Part shown: positions 49,981-59,500 of the stretch, piece after piece
Layout: the number at the start of each line of letters is the position of its first letter
Position numbering within the stretch: position 1 is the first letter of the stretch
From: CAYMQB01 sp964392665
Lineage (GTDB): Bacteria; Hydrothermota; E44-bin80
NCBI GenBank assembly: GCA_964392665.1
Contig: CAYMQB010000006.1
Location: forward strand, 25,597 to 89,596
Reading direction: 5' to 3'
Length of the DNA: 64,000 nucleotides
Translations under genes and position numbers: made by a program
Notes under the pieces: generated by a model
Database searches by the model: none
What the model saw: the letters and a program-made list of their open reading frames with translations, nothing else
What the model was told of the DNA's origin: nothing

Positions 49981-52616
49981 TGTTCTTCTGTGAGCGACGA
50001 GAGATTATTCTGTAGTCTTGTCATTTTTGTATGGAATTCCTCCCTTTTGTTCTCCGTGTTTTCCACAATTTCCCTGGGTGCTTTTTCCAGGAATTTCGTA
50101 TTTGTTAATTTCTTATCCAATGCTACGAGTCTTTTCTCAAGTTTATCAATCTCTTTGGTCAAACGCTGTTTCTCAACTTTGATATTAATAAGTTCCTTAA
50201 GTGGGACATATATTTGCATGTTCTGGACAACCCATGAAGCGGAACAATCAGGTTTCTTATAATTTGGCTTAACGGTTAGTTTGTTTATTTTCCCGAGTTC
50301 CTTTATATATATTTCCCAATCTCCTATCCAGTTCAAAGCGGATTGTTTTGTTGATGTAATAATACAGGGTGAGAGTTTTTTTGGTGGAATATCCATTTCT
50401 CCCCGTATGTTACGAAGTGCCGTAATGGTTTCTTTCAGGAGCTCAAATTCCTTTTCTATTTTTTTATTAACATAGGTTTTCTTGGGTTCGGGCCATTTGC
50501 TGATTACAATACTTTTGTGTTTGTGTGGCAATTTCTGGTAGATTTCTTCGGTTATGAAAGGCATAAAAGGATGAAGTAATTTTAGTAAAGTTTTCATTGT
50601 TTCTATCATAACAAGGGAGACATTCTGGTTTAGTTTTTTATTGTTTTTTTTGAGTATAGGTTTTGTCATTTCAAGATACCAGTCGCAGAATTCATGCCAG
50701 AAGAATTCATACAAAAGTTTCGCAACATCGTTGAATCTAAAATGGTTTAACATAGATGTAACTTCGTTTTTTAGCCATTCTGTTCTCGAAAGTATCCACT
50801 CACCTTCTTTTGTCTCGGGCTTAAGAGTTTTACCTTCTGTTTCGATATTCTTCGGGTATATGGATGACAGTATAAGTCTTGCAGCATTCCATAATTTGTT
50901 TGTGAGATTTCTACCTACTTCAATTCTTTCAGTGCTAAAAAGAACATCTTGTCCTTCAGGTGTTATGAATAGCAATCCAATTCTTAATGCATCTGCACCG
51001 TACTTATCGATGAGATCGAGAGGGTCGGGTGAATTTCCGAGCGATTTCGAAAGTTTCCTTCTTTTTTCGTCTCTCACCATCCCATTAAAATACACATCTT
51101 TGAACGGGATCTTATTTGTAAATTCCAGAGAAGCCATTATCATTCTTGCAACCCATAGAAAGATTATATCCCACCCGGTGATAAGAGTATCTGTAGGATA
51201 GAAATAAGCGAGTTCCTTTGTATCATCCGGCCAACCAAGTGTAGAAAATGGCCAGAGCCAGGATGAAAACCAGGTATCGAGAACATCTTCGTCTTGTTTG
51301 AAATTGCTTGACCCGCACTTTGGGCATTTTTTCGGTTTTTCTGTACTAACTACATATTCCTTACAATCCTCACAATACCATACAGGGATTCTATGACCCC
51401 ACCAGAGTTGTCTTGAAATACACCAGTCTCTCACATTTTCGAGCCAGTGGAAGTAGACCTTCCTCCATCTTGGAAGGTGGAAGGCAATTTCTCCCCTTTT
51501 TACAACATCAATTGCCTTAATAGCAAGAGGTTTCATTTTGATAAACCATTGTGAAGAAAGGTAAGGTTCAATAATGGTATCGCATCTGTAGCAATGACCT
51601 ACTGAATATGTATGTTCCGTGATTTTCTGCAAAAGACCCATATGTTTCAAATCTTTGATAAGTGACTCACGAGCTTTGAATCTGTCCATACTTTTATACT
51701 TGCCTGCTTCAGCAGTCATTTTAGCATCTTCGTCTATTACAAATATCTTATCCAGTTTATGCTTCTTTGATATTTCGAAGTCGTTTGGATCATGAGCAGG
51801 GGTAATCTTTACCAGTCCGGTACCGAAAGAAGGATCAACAACATCGTCCTCTATTATCTTAATTTTTCGACCAATTATGGGAACAATAACGTGCTTATTC
51901 TTGTAAATTTTGTATCTTTTGTCTTTTGGGTTGTATGCAAGAGCAGTATCACCAAACATTGTTTCCGGTCTTGTTGTTGCAACCGTAAGAAATCCTTTTC
52001 TACCTTCTATCGGGTATTTTATGTAGTATATTTTTCCCTGTTTTTTGACATGTTCAACTTCCTCGTTTGATAAAGCTGTTTTACATCTCGGACAGTAGTT
52101 TATTATATAGTTTCCCTTATATATTAGTCCCTTTTTGTAAAGTTTACAAAATACATTCTGAACTGCATTCGAAAGCCCTTCGTCAAGAGTAAATCGTTTT
52201 CTCCTGAAATCACAGGATGAGCCAATTCTTTTAAGTTGCGTAAAGATTCTTTCTTCATAAATATCCTTCCATTCCCAGACTTTTTCAACGAATTTAGCTC
52301 TTCCGAGGTCATAGCGCGTTTTCCCCTGTTTTTTCAGTTGCCTTTCGACCGCATTTTGAGTGGCTATTCCTGCGTGATCTGCTCCAGGTAGCCAGAGAGC
52401 AGCATATCCTTGCATTCTTTTCCATCTTATGACAACATCCTGAAGCGTCATATTAAGAACGTGTCCAACAGTCAAAATTCCTGTAACATTAGGTGGCGGG
52501 ATGAGGATAGTATAAGGTTTTTTATTCTTGTCAATGTCGGCATTGAATAAACCTTCTTTTTCCCAGTAGCTGTACCATTTTTCTTCTATACCTTTGGGAT
52601 TATAAAATCTCTCCAT
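49977..52616 (-). CDS. valS: Valyl-tRNA synthetase
   Basis: 879 residues, class Ia synthetase. Start block PPPNVTGILTVGHVLN contains the HIGH-equivalent site TVGH at 49-52, in which the usual first His is Thr. The editing (CP1) domain spans about 190-330, with TTRPETMFGDTALA and a GTGLVKITPAHDPND block. The KMSKS loop is KLSKS near residue 520. Anticodon-binding helices follow, then a C-terminal coiled-coil arm (about 810-879). Zinc-type Cys clusters (CPRCK, CEDC, CPKC) are present in the insertion region. It starts two bases after the cyclase-like gene, so both are on one transcript. Confidence 0.96.
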   Translation of the reverse strand: MERFYNPKGIEEKWYSYWEKEGLFNADIDKNKKPYTILIPPPNVTGILTVGHVLNMTLQDVVIRWKRMQGYAALWLPGADHAGIATQNAVERQLKKQGKTRYDLGRAKFVEKVWEWKDIYEERIFTQLKRIGSSCDFRRKRFTLDEGLSNAVQNVFCKLYKKGLIYKGNYIINYCPRCKTALSNEEVEHVKKQGKIYYIKYPIEGRKGFLTVATTRPETMFGDTALAYNPKDKRYKIYKNKHVIVPIIGRKIKIIEDDVVDPSFGTGLVKITPAHDPNDFEISKKHKLDKIFVIDEDAKMTAEAGKYKSMDRFKARESLIKDLKHMGLLQKITEHTYSVGHCYRCDTIIEPYLSSQWFIKMKPLAIKAIDVVKRGEIAFHLPRWRKVYFHWLENVRDWCISRQLWWGHRIPVWYCEDCKEYVVSTEKPKKCPKCGSSNFKQDEDVLDTWFSSWLWPFSTLGWPDDTKELAYFYPTDTLITGWDIIFLWVARMIMASLEFTNKIPFKDVYFNGMVRDEKRRKLSKSLGNSPDPLDLIDKYGADALRIGLLFITPEGQDVLFSTERIEVGRNLTNKLWNAARLILSSIYPKNIETEGKTLKPETKEGEWILSRTEWLKNEVTSMLNHFRFNDVAKLLYEFFWHEFCDWYLEMTKPILKKNNKKLNQNVSLVMIETMKTLLKLLHPFMPFITEEIYQKLPHKHKSIVISKWPEPKKTYVNKKIEKEFELLKETITALRNIRGEMDIPPKKLSPCIITSTKQSALNWIGDWEIYIKELGKINKLTVKPNYKKPDCSASWVVQNMQIYVPLKELINIKVEKQRLTKEIDKLEKRLVALDKKLTNTKFLEKAPREIVENTENKREEFHTKMTRLQNNLSSLTEEQ

Positions 52617-52618
52617 AA

Positions 52619-55219
52619 CTATTCCTCAACTGTTACTTCATACAAGAATTTGATAATTCCACCCTTTATGTCCTTGAATTGCCCTGCGTCGGTAATATTC
52701 AATCCAAACTTGTCAAGTGCAACACTTGGAATAATTCTTTCTTCCTTCTCTTTTTCCAAAATTCTTTGTCCGATTCTCTCAATTAATAATCCGTATTTCT
52801 TAATTTGATAGGATATCTTCTTCATGCGTGAGCCTGCTTGTTTCAAGGTTTTGTCAAATAAGAATGTATATATTTGTTTTCCGGAATAACCCCGCAAATG
52901 TTTTTGTTCGCGAACAGGCTCTATGTTTTCCTCATTAAGCAGGAGATTAAGCATGCTCGAACTATCTATGAGAATGACAGAACTCTCAGGATTTCTTGCT
53001 TTTGAGTAGAGATTGGCATCTCTAATCAGATTACCTGTAACATCCGGATCTCCATATGCATTCGTAGAGAAGTTAATATCCTTCCCCGGATGTCCACTTG
53101 CTATTCCTATGCCTATCTGGAAAATCTTTTTGTAGGAAGGAGGAAGTTGAGCGTATGTGATACCCTTAAAAAACAGTGTTCTTCCCTTTTCTTCTTTGAA
53201 CCAGTCAGAAAATTCATTCATATTCTCGCTAACGAATTTTTGTGCTTCCAACAGCATTTCTTTTGCAGCAAGTATTGCCATCTTTGCACAATCGATACCT
53301 TGCTTAAGTTCAAGTTCTTCCTGTTTGTATTTGGTTCGAATCCATTCGTTACCGATTCTTGCAGGCGAATAAATTCTTCCATAGAGTTCACGAGAGTTGT
53401 TCGAAAAGAAGAGAATTCCGCCGTCGCCTGTGTCTTTAACGGGAAAAGCGCCATATTTTTCTGCAATTTTTAACATCCTTTTACCAAACTCTCTTCGAAT
53501 CTCGCTTTCCCTTTTTGCGTTTCCCAACTTCATTCCCATAAAAGTTGAACCTCTGATATCATAAACCAGTACGGTAACTACCTTGGAAAATTTGTCGACA
53601 ATTCTTGTAGTTAAGGATGTATCCTGTTCTAAGACTGTCTGTTCCGAGAGTGATTGTATTTTGCCAAGTTCTAAGAATCTGTTTTCCGGTATTAGAAAGT
53701 CTCCGACGTAGAGTGCTTCACGCTCTAATTTGGCAATCTTCACGGATTTTTCATCTATCACAATTGGTGGCCAGATTACAAAGAACTTCATAATAGAATT
53801 TTCAAGGTAAATAGGCAAGATTATGTCCTCAAAGCATTTTAGAAATCTCAATAAGAATCTATCAGTGTGATATTTTTTTGTGATGAAATGTCTTTCAACA
53901 AATTCGGATAAGACTTCTTTTTTCTCGGTCTTTTCGGAAGACTTCAGGATTTGTTCTGTTTCCTGAAGAATTTTTTGAGGTATCCTGTCTATGGTTTTCC
54001 CAAAATGCTTCAGGAAGGCGAAAAAGAAGTTCGACAGACTGGAGATTTCGGATGCATTTTCTATTTTTGAAGAATGTTTCATTAGTTCTTCTATCGATAC
54101 TTCTTCGAGAACGCGAAGATTGTTGATAGTCGTGTCGAGTTTTACCTTTCTACCCAAGAGCCCACTTAATGCCCACATTTTCTTAGATATCAAACTGTTG
54201 AGAATTGCGGACCGTTCCTTTACCTCATCGATGGTTCCGCCATCCTTACCTTGCTTTATTGCAGCTATTTCCGAATTAATGGAGGTCCAGAGAATTTTTG
54301 AAGAATTGTCGAAACCTTGAAATACTTTGTCGATTTCATTTTTAAGACCGAGACTTTTTTCTTCAAGTTTTGAAATACTATTTTTTACCTGTTGTTTAAG
54401 TGTATCCAAAATCTCTTCCGATGCTCTCCTTGAGAGTGGCATGGTTATGTTTTCGAAAAGTTCTGTTTTGCTTCTAATTTTTAAGGAAAGAAGAGATTGA
54501 AGCATGTTTTTCTCCATAGTCTGTTTCAGCTCTTTTGACAGCATGATGTAAACCTGATTGAACAGATTTATGGAGAACCCTTTTGAACTCAGTAGTTCTT
54601 CGAGTTTATTTGAACCCGTATTTTCAAGAAATGCTTGAGAGACAGGAATCTTCAGTAGAGTATCTTCGATAAAATTGGTTGTTTTCTCGTTGAGAGAAAT
54701 GTGCGCCCTCTTTCTCGCAAAGCGGAGAAGGCTATTGGTTAAATTTGTAAGGTGAGTTTCTGTTTTTGCTATGACTGGTTTTGACTGGTCTTGTATTTCA
54801 TCCTTCAAAAGCAAAGATATCATATGTTTTATGATAATATGAAATAGAGATGAACCGCATTTATAGTTTTTGCTGAATTCAGATAAATAAGGGATTAAGG
54901 TAGATTCGAATTCCTTTGCTGTCGTTTTTATACTGTCGAGAAGCATATCTCGATTAGATTCTGTGCTGAGAATATGAACGACCGTATTTACATAGGTGGT
55001 TAGTGACACACGCAATTTTTCATCGATTAACAGATATATTCTTCCCGAATCAGAGAATTTTTCCAGTAGTTTTGTAATTTCTTCTGGAAATCCGGCAATA
55101 TTCCATTCATATCCCAGGCGTAAAAGGTTATTTTTGAATTCCTGTTTTCTCCCGAAGATGGAAGCCAAACTTTTTTTATTTTTATCGTTGTGAAGTGCAT
55201 TTTTTTCTACTATTTCCAT
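52619..55219 (-). CDS. Divergent class III nucleotide-cyclase-like protein with long helical N-terminal region
   Basis: 866 residues from the ATG at 55219, chosen because it alone has a Shine-Dalgarno (gaggaag); a TTG at 55261 lies in the promoter, and an ATG at 55243 has none. Residues 1-535 are helical and charged with no recognised domain and no membrane helix. A cyclase-like domain (about 545-790) has metal Asp in VLVYDIRGST and, 45 residues on, Lys and Asp in VKDTGDGGILFFS. An insert of about 85 residues follows, then IGIGIASGHPG and GDPDVTGNLIRDANLYSKA. The catalytic Asn is present but the usual Arg four residues later is Lys, and extra residues separate GD from the Asn. Activity and product are unknown. 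First gene of the valS transcript. Confidence 0.72.
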   Translation of the reverse strand: MEIVEKNALHNDKNKKSLASIFGRKQEFKNNLLRLGYEWNIAGFPEEITKLLEKFSDSGRIYLLIDEKLRVSLTTYVNTVVHILSTESNRDMLLDSIKTTAKEFESTLIPYLSEFSKNYKCGSSLFHIIIKHMISLLLKDEIQDQSKPVIAKTETHLTNLTNSLLRFARKRAHISLNEKTTNFIEDTLLKIPVSQAFLENTGSNKLEELLSSKGFSINLFNQVYIMLSKELKQTMEKNMLQSLLSLKIRSKTELFENITMPLSRRASEEILDTLKQQVKNSISKLEEKSLGLKNEIDKVFQGFDNSSKILWTSINSEIAAIKQGKDGGTIDEVKERSAILNSLISKKMWALSGLLGRKVKLDTTINNLRVLEEVSIEELMKHSSKIENASEISSLSNFFFAFLKHFGKTIDRIPQKILQETEQILKSSEKTEKKEVLSEFVERHFITKKYHTDRFLLRFLKCFEDIILPIYLENSIMKFFVIWPPIVIDEKSVKIAKLEREALYVGDFLIPENRFLELGKIQSLSEQTVLEQDTSLTTRIVDKFSKVVTVLVYDIRGSTFMGMKLGNAKRESEIRREFGKRMLKIAEKYGAFPVKDTGDGGILFFSNNSRELYGRIYSPARIGNEWIRTKYKQEELELKQGIDCAKMAILAAKEMLLEAQKFVSENMNEFSDWFKEEKGRTLFFKGITYAQLPPSYKKIFQIGIGIASGHPGKDINFSTNAYGDPDVTGNLIRDANLYSKARNPESSVILIDSSSMLNLLLNEENIEPVREQKHLRGYSGKQIYTFLFDKTLKQAGSRMKKISYQIKKYGLLIERIGQRILEKEKEERIIPSVALDKFGLNITDAGQFKDIKGGIIKFLYEVTVEE

Positions 55220-55251
55220 AGTTAACTTCCTCTGTTGTTCCATAATCAATA

Positions 55252-55281
55252 ATAATATCAAGTCAGTTGGTGTTTGTCAAG
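55252..55281 (-). promoter_or_regulatory. Promoter of the cyclase-like/valS transcript
   Basis: Minus strand: TTGACA (55276-55281), 18-base spacer, TATTAT (55252-55257). Start of transcription near 55245 excludes the TTG at 55261 as a translation start. Confidence 0.65.
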
Positions 55282-55420
55282 CGAAAACCTGTTATTTGTG
55301 ATTCAGACAACAGAGGGTCACATTTTATGCCTAAAATAGAAGAACTCCAATAGTTGCGATAATCCTAATATCATAATAAAGTGTCAATCTGAACCATGTG
55401 CTGAATCCTGAGTTCCGTCA

Positions 55421-55454
55421 GTGCCTGCCCCGGATTTATTTTGGGGACAGGCAC
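55421..55454. repeat. Imperfect inverted repeat in a 330-base non-coding stretch
   Basis: gtgcctgcccc (55421-55431) faces ggggacaggcac (55443-55454), one base bulged. It sits in 55282-55612, which also holds degenerate repeat-like pieces (gggattgcgaaatgaattcg and gagtgacat near 55485-55515). No gene or terminator T-run is seen. The hairpin resembles an eroded dispersed element. Confidence 0.5.
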
Positions 55455-55612
55455 ATTTCAGCATTGTTTTAGAATCTAAAACATCGGGATTGCGAAATGA
55501 ATTCGGAGTGACATAATGCCTCAGCTTAACACAGGATTCATCATGATAAGAGACAGCAAAATTGCTAAGAATGTATCTCTATTGACTGAATTGCAAAATC
55601 GACTGAAAAAGA

Positions 55613-55641
55613 TTGACAAGACTAAAAGGCTCTGGTATACT
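55613..55641 (+). promoter_or_regulatory. Strong promoter of the membrane protein/cyclase operon
   Basis: TTGACA (55613-55618), 17-base spacer, TATACT (55636-55641) with TGG in front (extended -10). The last eight bases of this arrangement, tggtatac, equal those of the lipoprotein promoter at 441-469. Leader of about 70 bases. Confidence 0.82.
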
Positions 55642-55716
55642 ACAATCCGCTTTTGCTTCAACTGAGTAGAGAGTCAATTTATGGGTTTTGTGTGAAGTAG
55701 AATAGGTGTATTTATT

Positions 55717-56259
55717 GTGAATTTTTGGTCTATTTTTATTCCTTCGTTTTTTGCTTTTTTTCTTGCGTTATTTCTTTTCTACGGGGTCAAATATATATCA
55801 TTAAACCTGGAGAAGAAATCTCTTAAGAGAAATGTTATTGCAGAATTTGAACTTAATGAATTATTATTAAAGAATTTGCTGAGAGAATTGGAGCACCTTG
55901 AATATTTGACTTTTAGAAACATAGCAAAAAATAATAGGAAAATTCAGGCGATCCATATTATTAACTTCAGACGATTCTTCACAGAAGCATACCTTGAGAA
56001 GGGATTCGTTTATGAAAAATTGAATCCAATAGATATAGTTAAACTTGATAGAATACTGAATTCAATGAATGTAGAACATCAGAGGTATATTAATTCTATG
56101 ATAAATGAATGGGAAAACAGCAGGACAGAAGAAAAGAGCGATAGGAGACTGAGGACAATTATCGAGAATGAGGTTAGTATGATTTCGGAGTTCATAAAAG
56201 ATATGAGAAATGTCAGAGAAACTCTGGAAGGAAAGAGAAAGTTTCTTCAAAGGAGGTAA
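55717..56259 (+). CDS. Uncharacterised single-pass membrane protein with helical cytoplasmic part
   Basis: 180 residues from a GTG (55717). One membrane helix (about 4-25) is followed by a charged, mostly helical region (about 30-180), probably in the cytoplasm. No family recognised. It is four bases before the 82-residue gene and heads the operon ending in the class III cyclase, so it may anchor or feed a signal to that protein (inference). Confidence 0.75.
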   Translation: MNFWSIFIPSFFAFFLALFLFYGVKYISLNLEKKSLKRNVIAEFELNELLLKNLLRELEHLEYLTFRNIAKNNRKIQAIHIINFRRFFTEAYLEKGFVYEKLNPIDIVKLDRILNSMNVEHQRYINSMINEWENSRTEEKSDRRLRTIIENEVSMISEFIKDMRNVRETLEGKRKFLQRR

Positions 56260-56262
56260 GAA

Positions 56263-56511
56263 ATGAAACCTTTTGAAGTTGAGAAAGATGGGAAAATTTA
56301 CCTGGTTTTACAAGTATTTCATTATTTGAGGGAAGGAATTGGGGCATCCGATTTACTTGCAGTGGATTACGTCGATAATATGGAGATAAGGTTATTAACG
56401 GCAACAGAGTGCAAGTTTATTGGTTTTAGGGACGATATCAACAAAGAGATTTTGAAAAACTTAAAAACCGAAGAAAAGCCGAATATTGAGCACATTGCTC
56501 TCTCGGATTAA
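56263..56511 (+). CDS. Uncharacterised 82-residue protein
   Basis: 82 residues with an excellent Shine-Dalgarno (aaggaggt) six bases before the ATG. The first half is predicted beta-rich (MKPFEVEKDGKIYLVLQVFH, then MEIRLLTATECKFIGF), ending in a charged helix and acidic tail. No signal peptide, no family recognised. The strong translation signal next to large signalling proteins suggests it is made in excess of the cyclase, perhaps as a regulator (inference). Confidence 0.75.
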   Translation: MKPFEVEKDGKIYLVLQVFHYLREGIGASDLLAVDYVDNMEIRLLTATECKFIGFRDDINKEILKNLKTEEKPNIEHIALSD

Positions 56512-56543
56512 CACAGGGCTGAGCAGTAGTTGAACGGAGAAAA

Positions 56544-59500
56544 ATGTCTTCGAACTCAGATGAACGTCGTAACCTGATTATTCTTTTTGCCGACATTTCG
56601 GGGTTTACCAGATTATCTTCGAAACTTGACCCGGAAGATGTGCAAGAAGTTGCCAGCACCTGTTTTGAGTACTTGAACAAACCGATAATAGCTCAGGGGG
56701 GAACTATTCATAAATATCAGGGAGATTCGGTTATTGCGTTTTTCGGTTTTCCAAAGGCGCACGAAGATGATCCAGAAAGGGCAGTAAGAGTATCTCTTGA
56801 AATGTTAGACCTAATGCCTGAGATAAATAAAGCTCTTTTGAGAAAACTGAAGAGTGAAACCAATATCGGACTGCATGTAGGTGTTAATATGGGAACAGTG
56901 GTTCTTGGAGAAATAGGTTCAAAAGAGAAAAAAGAGTATACCATTATGGGTGATGCTGTCAATCTTGCCTCAAGGTTCAATGATGTTGCACAGATGGGCG
57001 AAGTTATAGTATCGGAGAAAGTTTTTCTTATGACGAGGTACCTATTCGACTATAAAGTGCTTGCTCCTGTATTTCTTAAAGGTATCGACAAAGCCATAAG
57101 CATTTTTCGACCATTAAATATTAAAGAAAAACCGGAGAACAAAAGAGGAGTTGAGGGTCTTTACTCACCTCTGGTCGGTCGAGACGAAGAACTTAAAGTC
57201 ATAAAAGCTCAGCTCGAGCGTATAGGTAAAGGAAAAACCTCAATCCTATTTATACTTGGTCCTGCTGGTATAGGCAAAACCAGACTGCAGAACGAGGTAA
57301 AGAAACTAATTGTCCGTTTAAAATTGTCGGTAAAAGCAATAGAAAGTCATTGTCTGTCTTGCGGTGAAACAACACCATATTTACCTTTTTTACAGATTTT
57401 GAGTCAGATTTTCAAGGTCAACGAATTAGACTCGAGGGAGACTACCAAAGAGAAGATCAAGAAGAGAATGAAGGGGATATTACCCCTAATTTTTGAGGAG
57501 TTTCTTCCTTATCTTTATTATCTTTTCTCAATACCTGTTTCCGGAGAACTTGAAGAAAAAATAAAATATCTGGATGCGCAAACCCTGCGGAAGCAAATTT
57601 TTATGTCAATCAAGAAGGTATTTGAGACACTTGGCAAGGACAAAGCACTCTGCTTATTTTGCGAAGATTATCACTGGATTGATAATGAATCGCTGCAGCT
57701 ACTCAAGTTCCTGTTTGATTCGCCACAACCGATAGGTTTATCCTTTATAGGACTTTCAAGGATTGAAAAAGAAAAGGAACCTTTCAAGACAAAAGAGGAA
57801 TTGAAACGCATGCTTGGAAGTAATTATCGGGAAGTTCACCTGAAGCCTTTGAATCCCGATGCAAGCAATCAGCTTATAGTTAATTTGTTGAACATCTCCG
57901 ATATTCCTCAAAACCTTAAGGAGAGGATTCTCAGTCGAGCAGAAGGGAATCCATTCTATGTGGAAGAAATAATACGCTCATTAATTGATTCCCGTATCTT
58001 GAAATACTCGTCTGGAGTCTGGCAAATTAACACATCGTCCATCACGGGGAAAGTGAGAAATTTTCCTGATATTGAAATCCCGGATTCTATACAGGGAGTT
58101 ATTAGGGCAAGGCTTGACAAACTTGAGTCCGATATGAAAACAATGCTGGAATACGCTGCAATAATTGGACGCACCTTCAGGTCTGCAATTCTTGAGCAAA
58201 CCTTTGGTAAGGATCGCTTGATTGTTTCTCTTAACCTTGTTGTCCTCGAAGAGTATGAATATATAGAGAAAATAAGAAATGAACCAGAGCCGGAATATAC
58301 GTTTAAACACCCAATGCTTCACGAAGTTATATATAATGCTATACTTAAGAAAGCACGTCGGAAGATGCATAAGGAAACTGCTATGGTTATCGAAAAAATG
58401 TATGTAGGCAGACTGGATGATCTTACGGAACTCCTGGCATACCAATATGGAAAAAGCGATAGCACAGAGAAAGCAATTGAATGGGTGAAGAAAGCTGCCC
58501 AGAAAGCAAGAGACCGTTTTGCGAACGATGAAGCAATAAAGCTTTTCTCTCAACTTATTGAAATCGCAGGGCATGATATAGAAAAATACAGAAGTGTTAT
58601 CTGCGATGCTTACGGCGACTTGGGAACTATTCACACTCTAAAAGGTGAGAACGAATATGCATTGGAATGTTACGAAGAAATGCTTACGCAAGCAGGGGAT
58701 AACAAGATAATGGTATCCGAGGCAAAAAGAAGAATTGCCGAAGTCTATGAGATAATTGGGAAATGGGATGATGCATTATATATACTCGAAGAGACGGAAA
58801 AAAAGCTGAGTGGAAATTCAGTGGCAGAGATGCTGGGAAAATTCGAAATTTACAACCTGAGAAGCAGCATCTTCAAAGTAAAGGGCGAATTGGACAAAGC
58901 ACTTGAGTCCTGCAAAAAGTCACTTGATATTTTGGATTCTGAACCACTGAACGATTCAAATAAAGTGGACGCCATAAGAATCAAAAGACTCAGGAATATT
59001 GGCATTGGTTCTATGGCGTCGGTATACTATACAAAAGGAGAATTTGGAAAGTCAATAAGGCTTTGGGAAAGCCTGCTCAAGGTTTCTCTGGAGCTCAACG
59101 ACAAGAGAAGAAGCAACACTGCACTGAATAATCTGGGTGCTGCGTACTTCAGCGTTGGAAAACTCGACAGGGCTGTAGCAATGTATCAAAAATCCTTGAA
59201 GATTTCGGAACAGGTAGGTGACAAACAGGTTTTGGGGAGAACCACAAGCAATTTGGGTGTTGCTTGTTATTTGAGCGGAGATTATGCAAGGGCAATCGAG
59301 CATTTTCATAAATACTTGACCATTTCAGAAGAAATAGGGGATAAACGAGGTATTACAGTAACAAACGGTAACCTCGGGATTTCATACTACAATTTGGGTA
59401 ATCTGAAACTTGCTCACGAATTTTTCTTGAAACAGCTAAAGACAGCAAAAGCGCTGGGTTTTAGACAGGGAATAGCAAAGGCTTCGACTAGCCTTGCCCA

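Noticed and set aside
57981..58634. 217-codon minus-strand ORF
   Set aside because: Antisense to the cyclase-AAA-TPR gene, no start signal.
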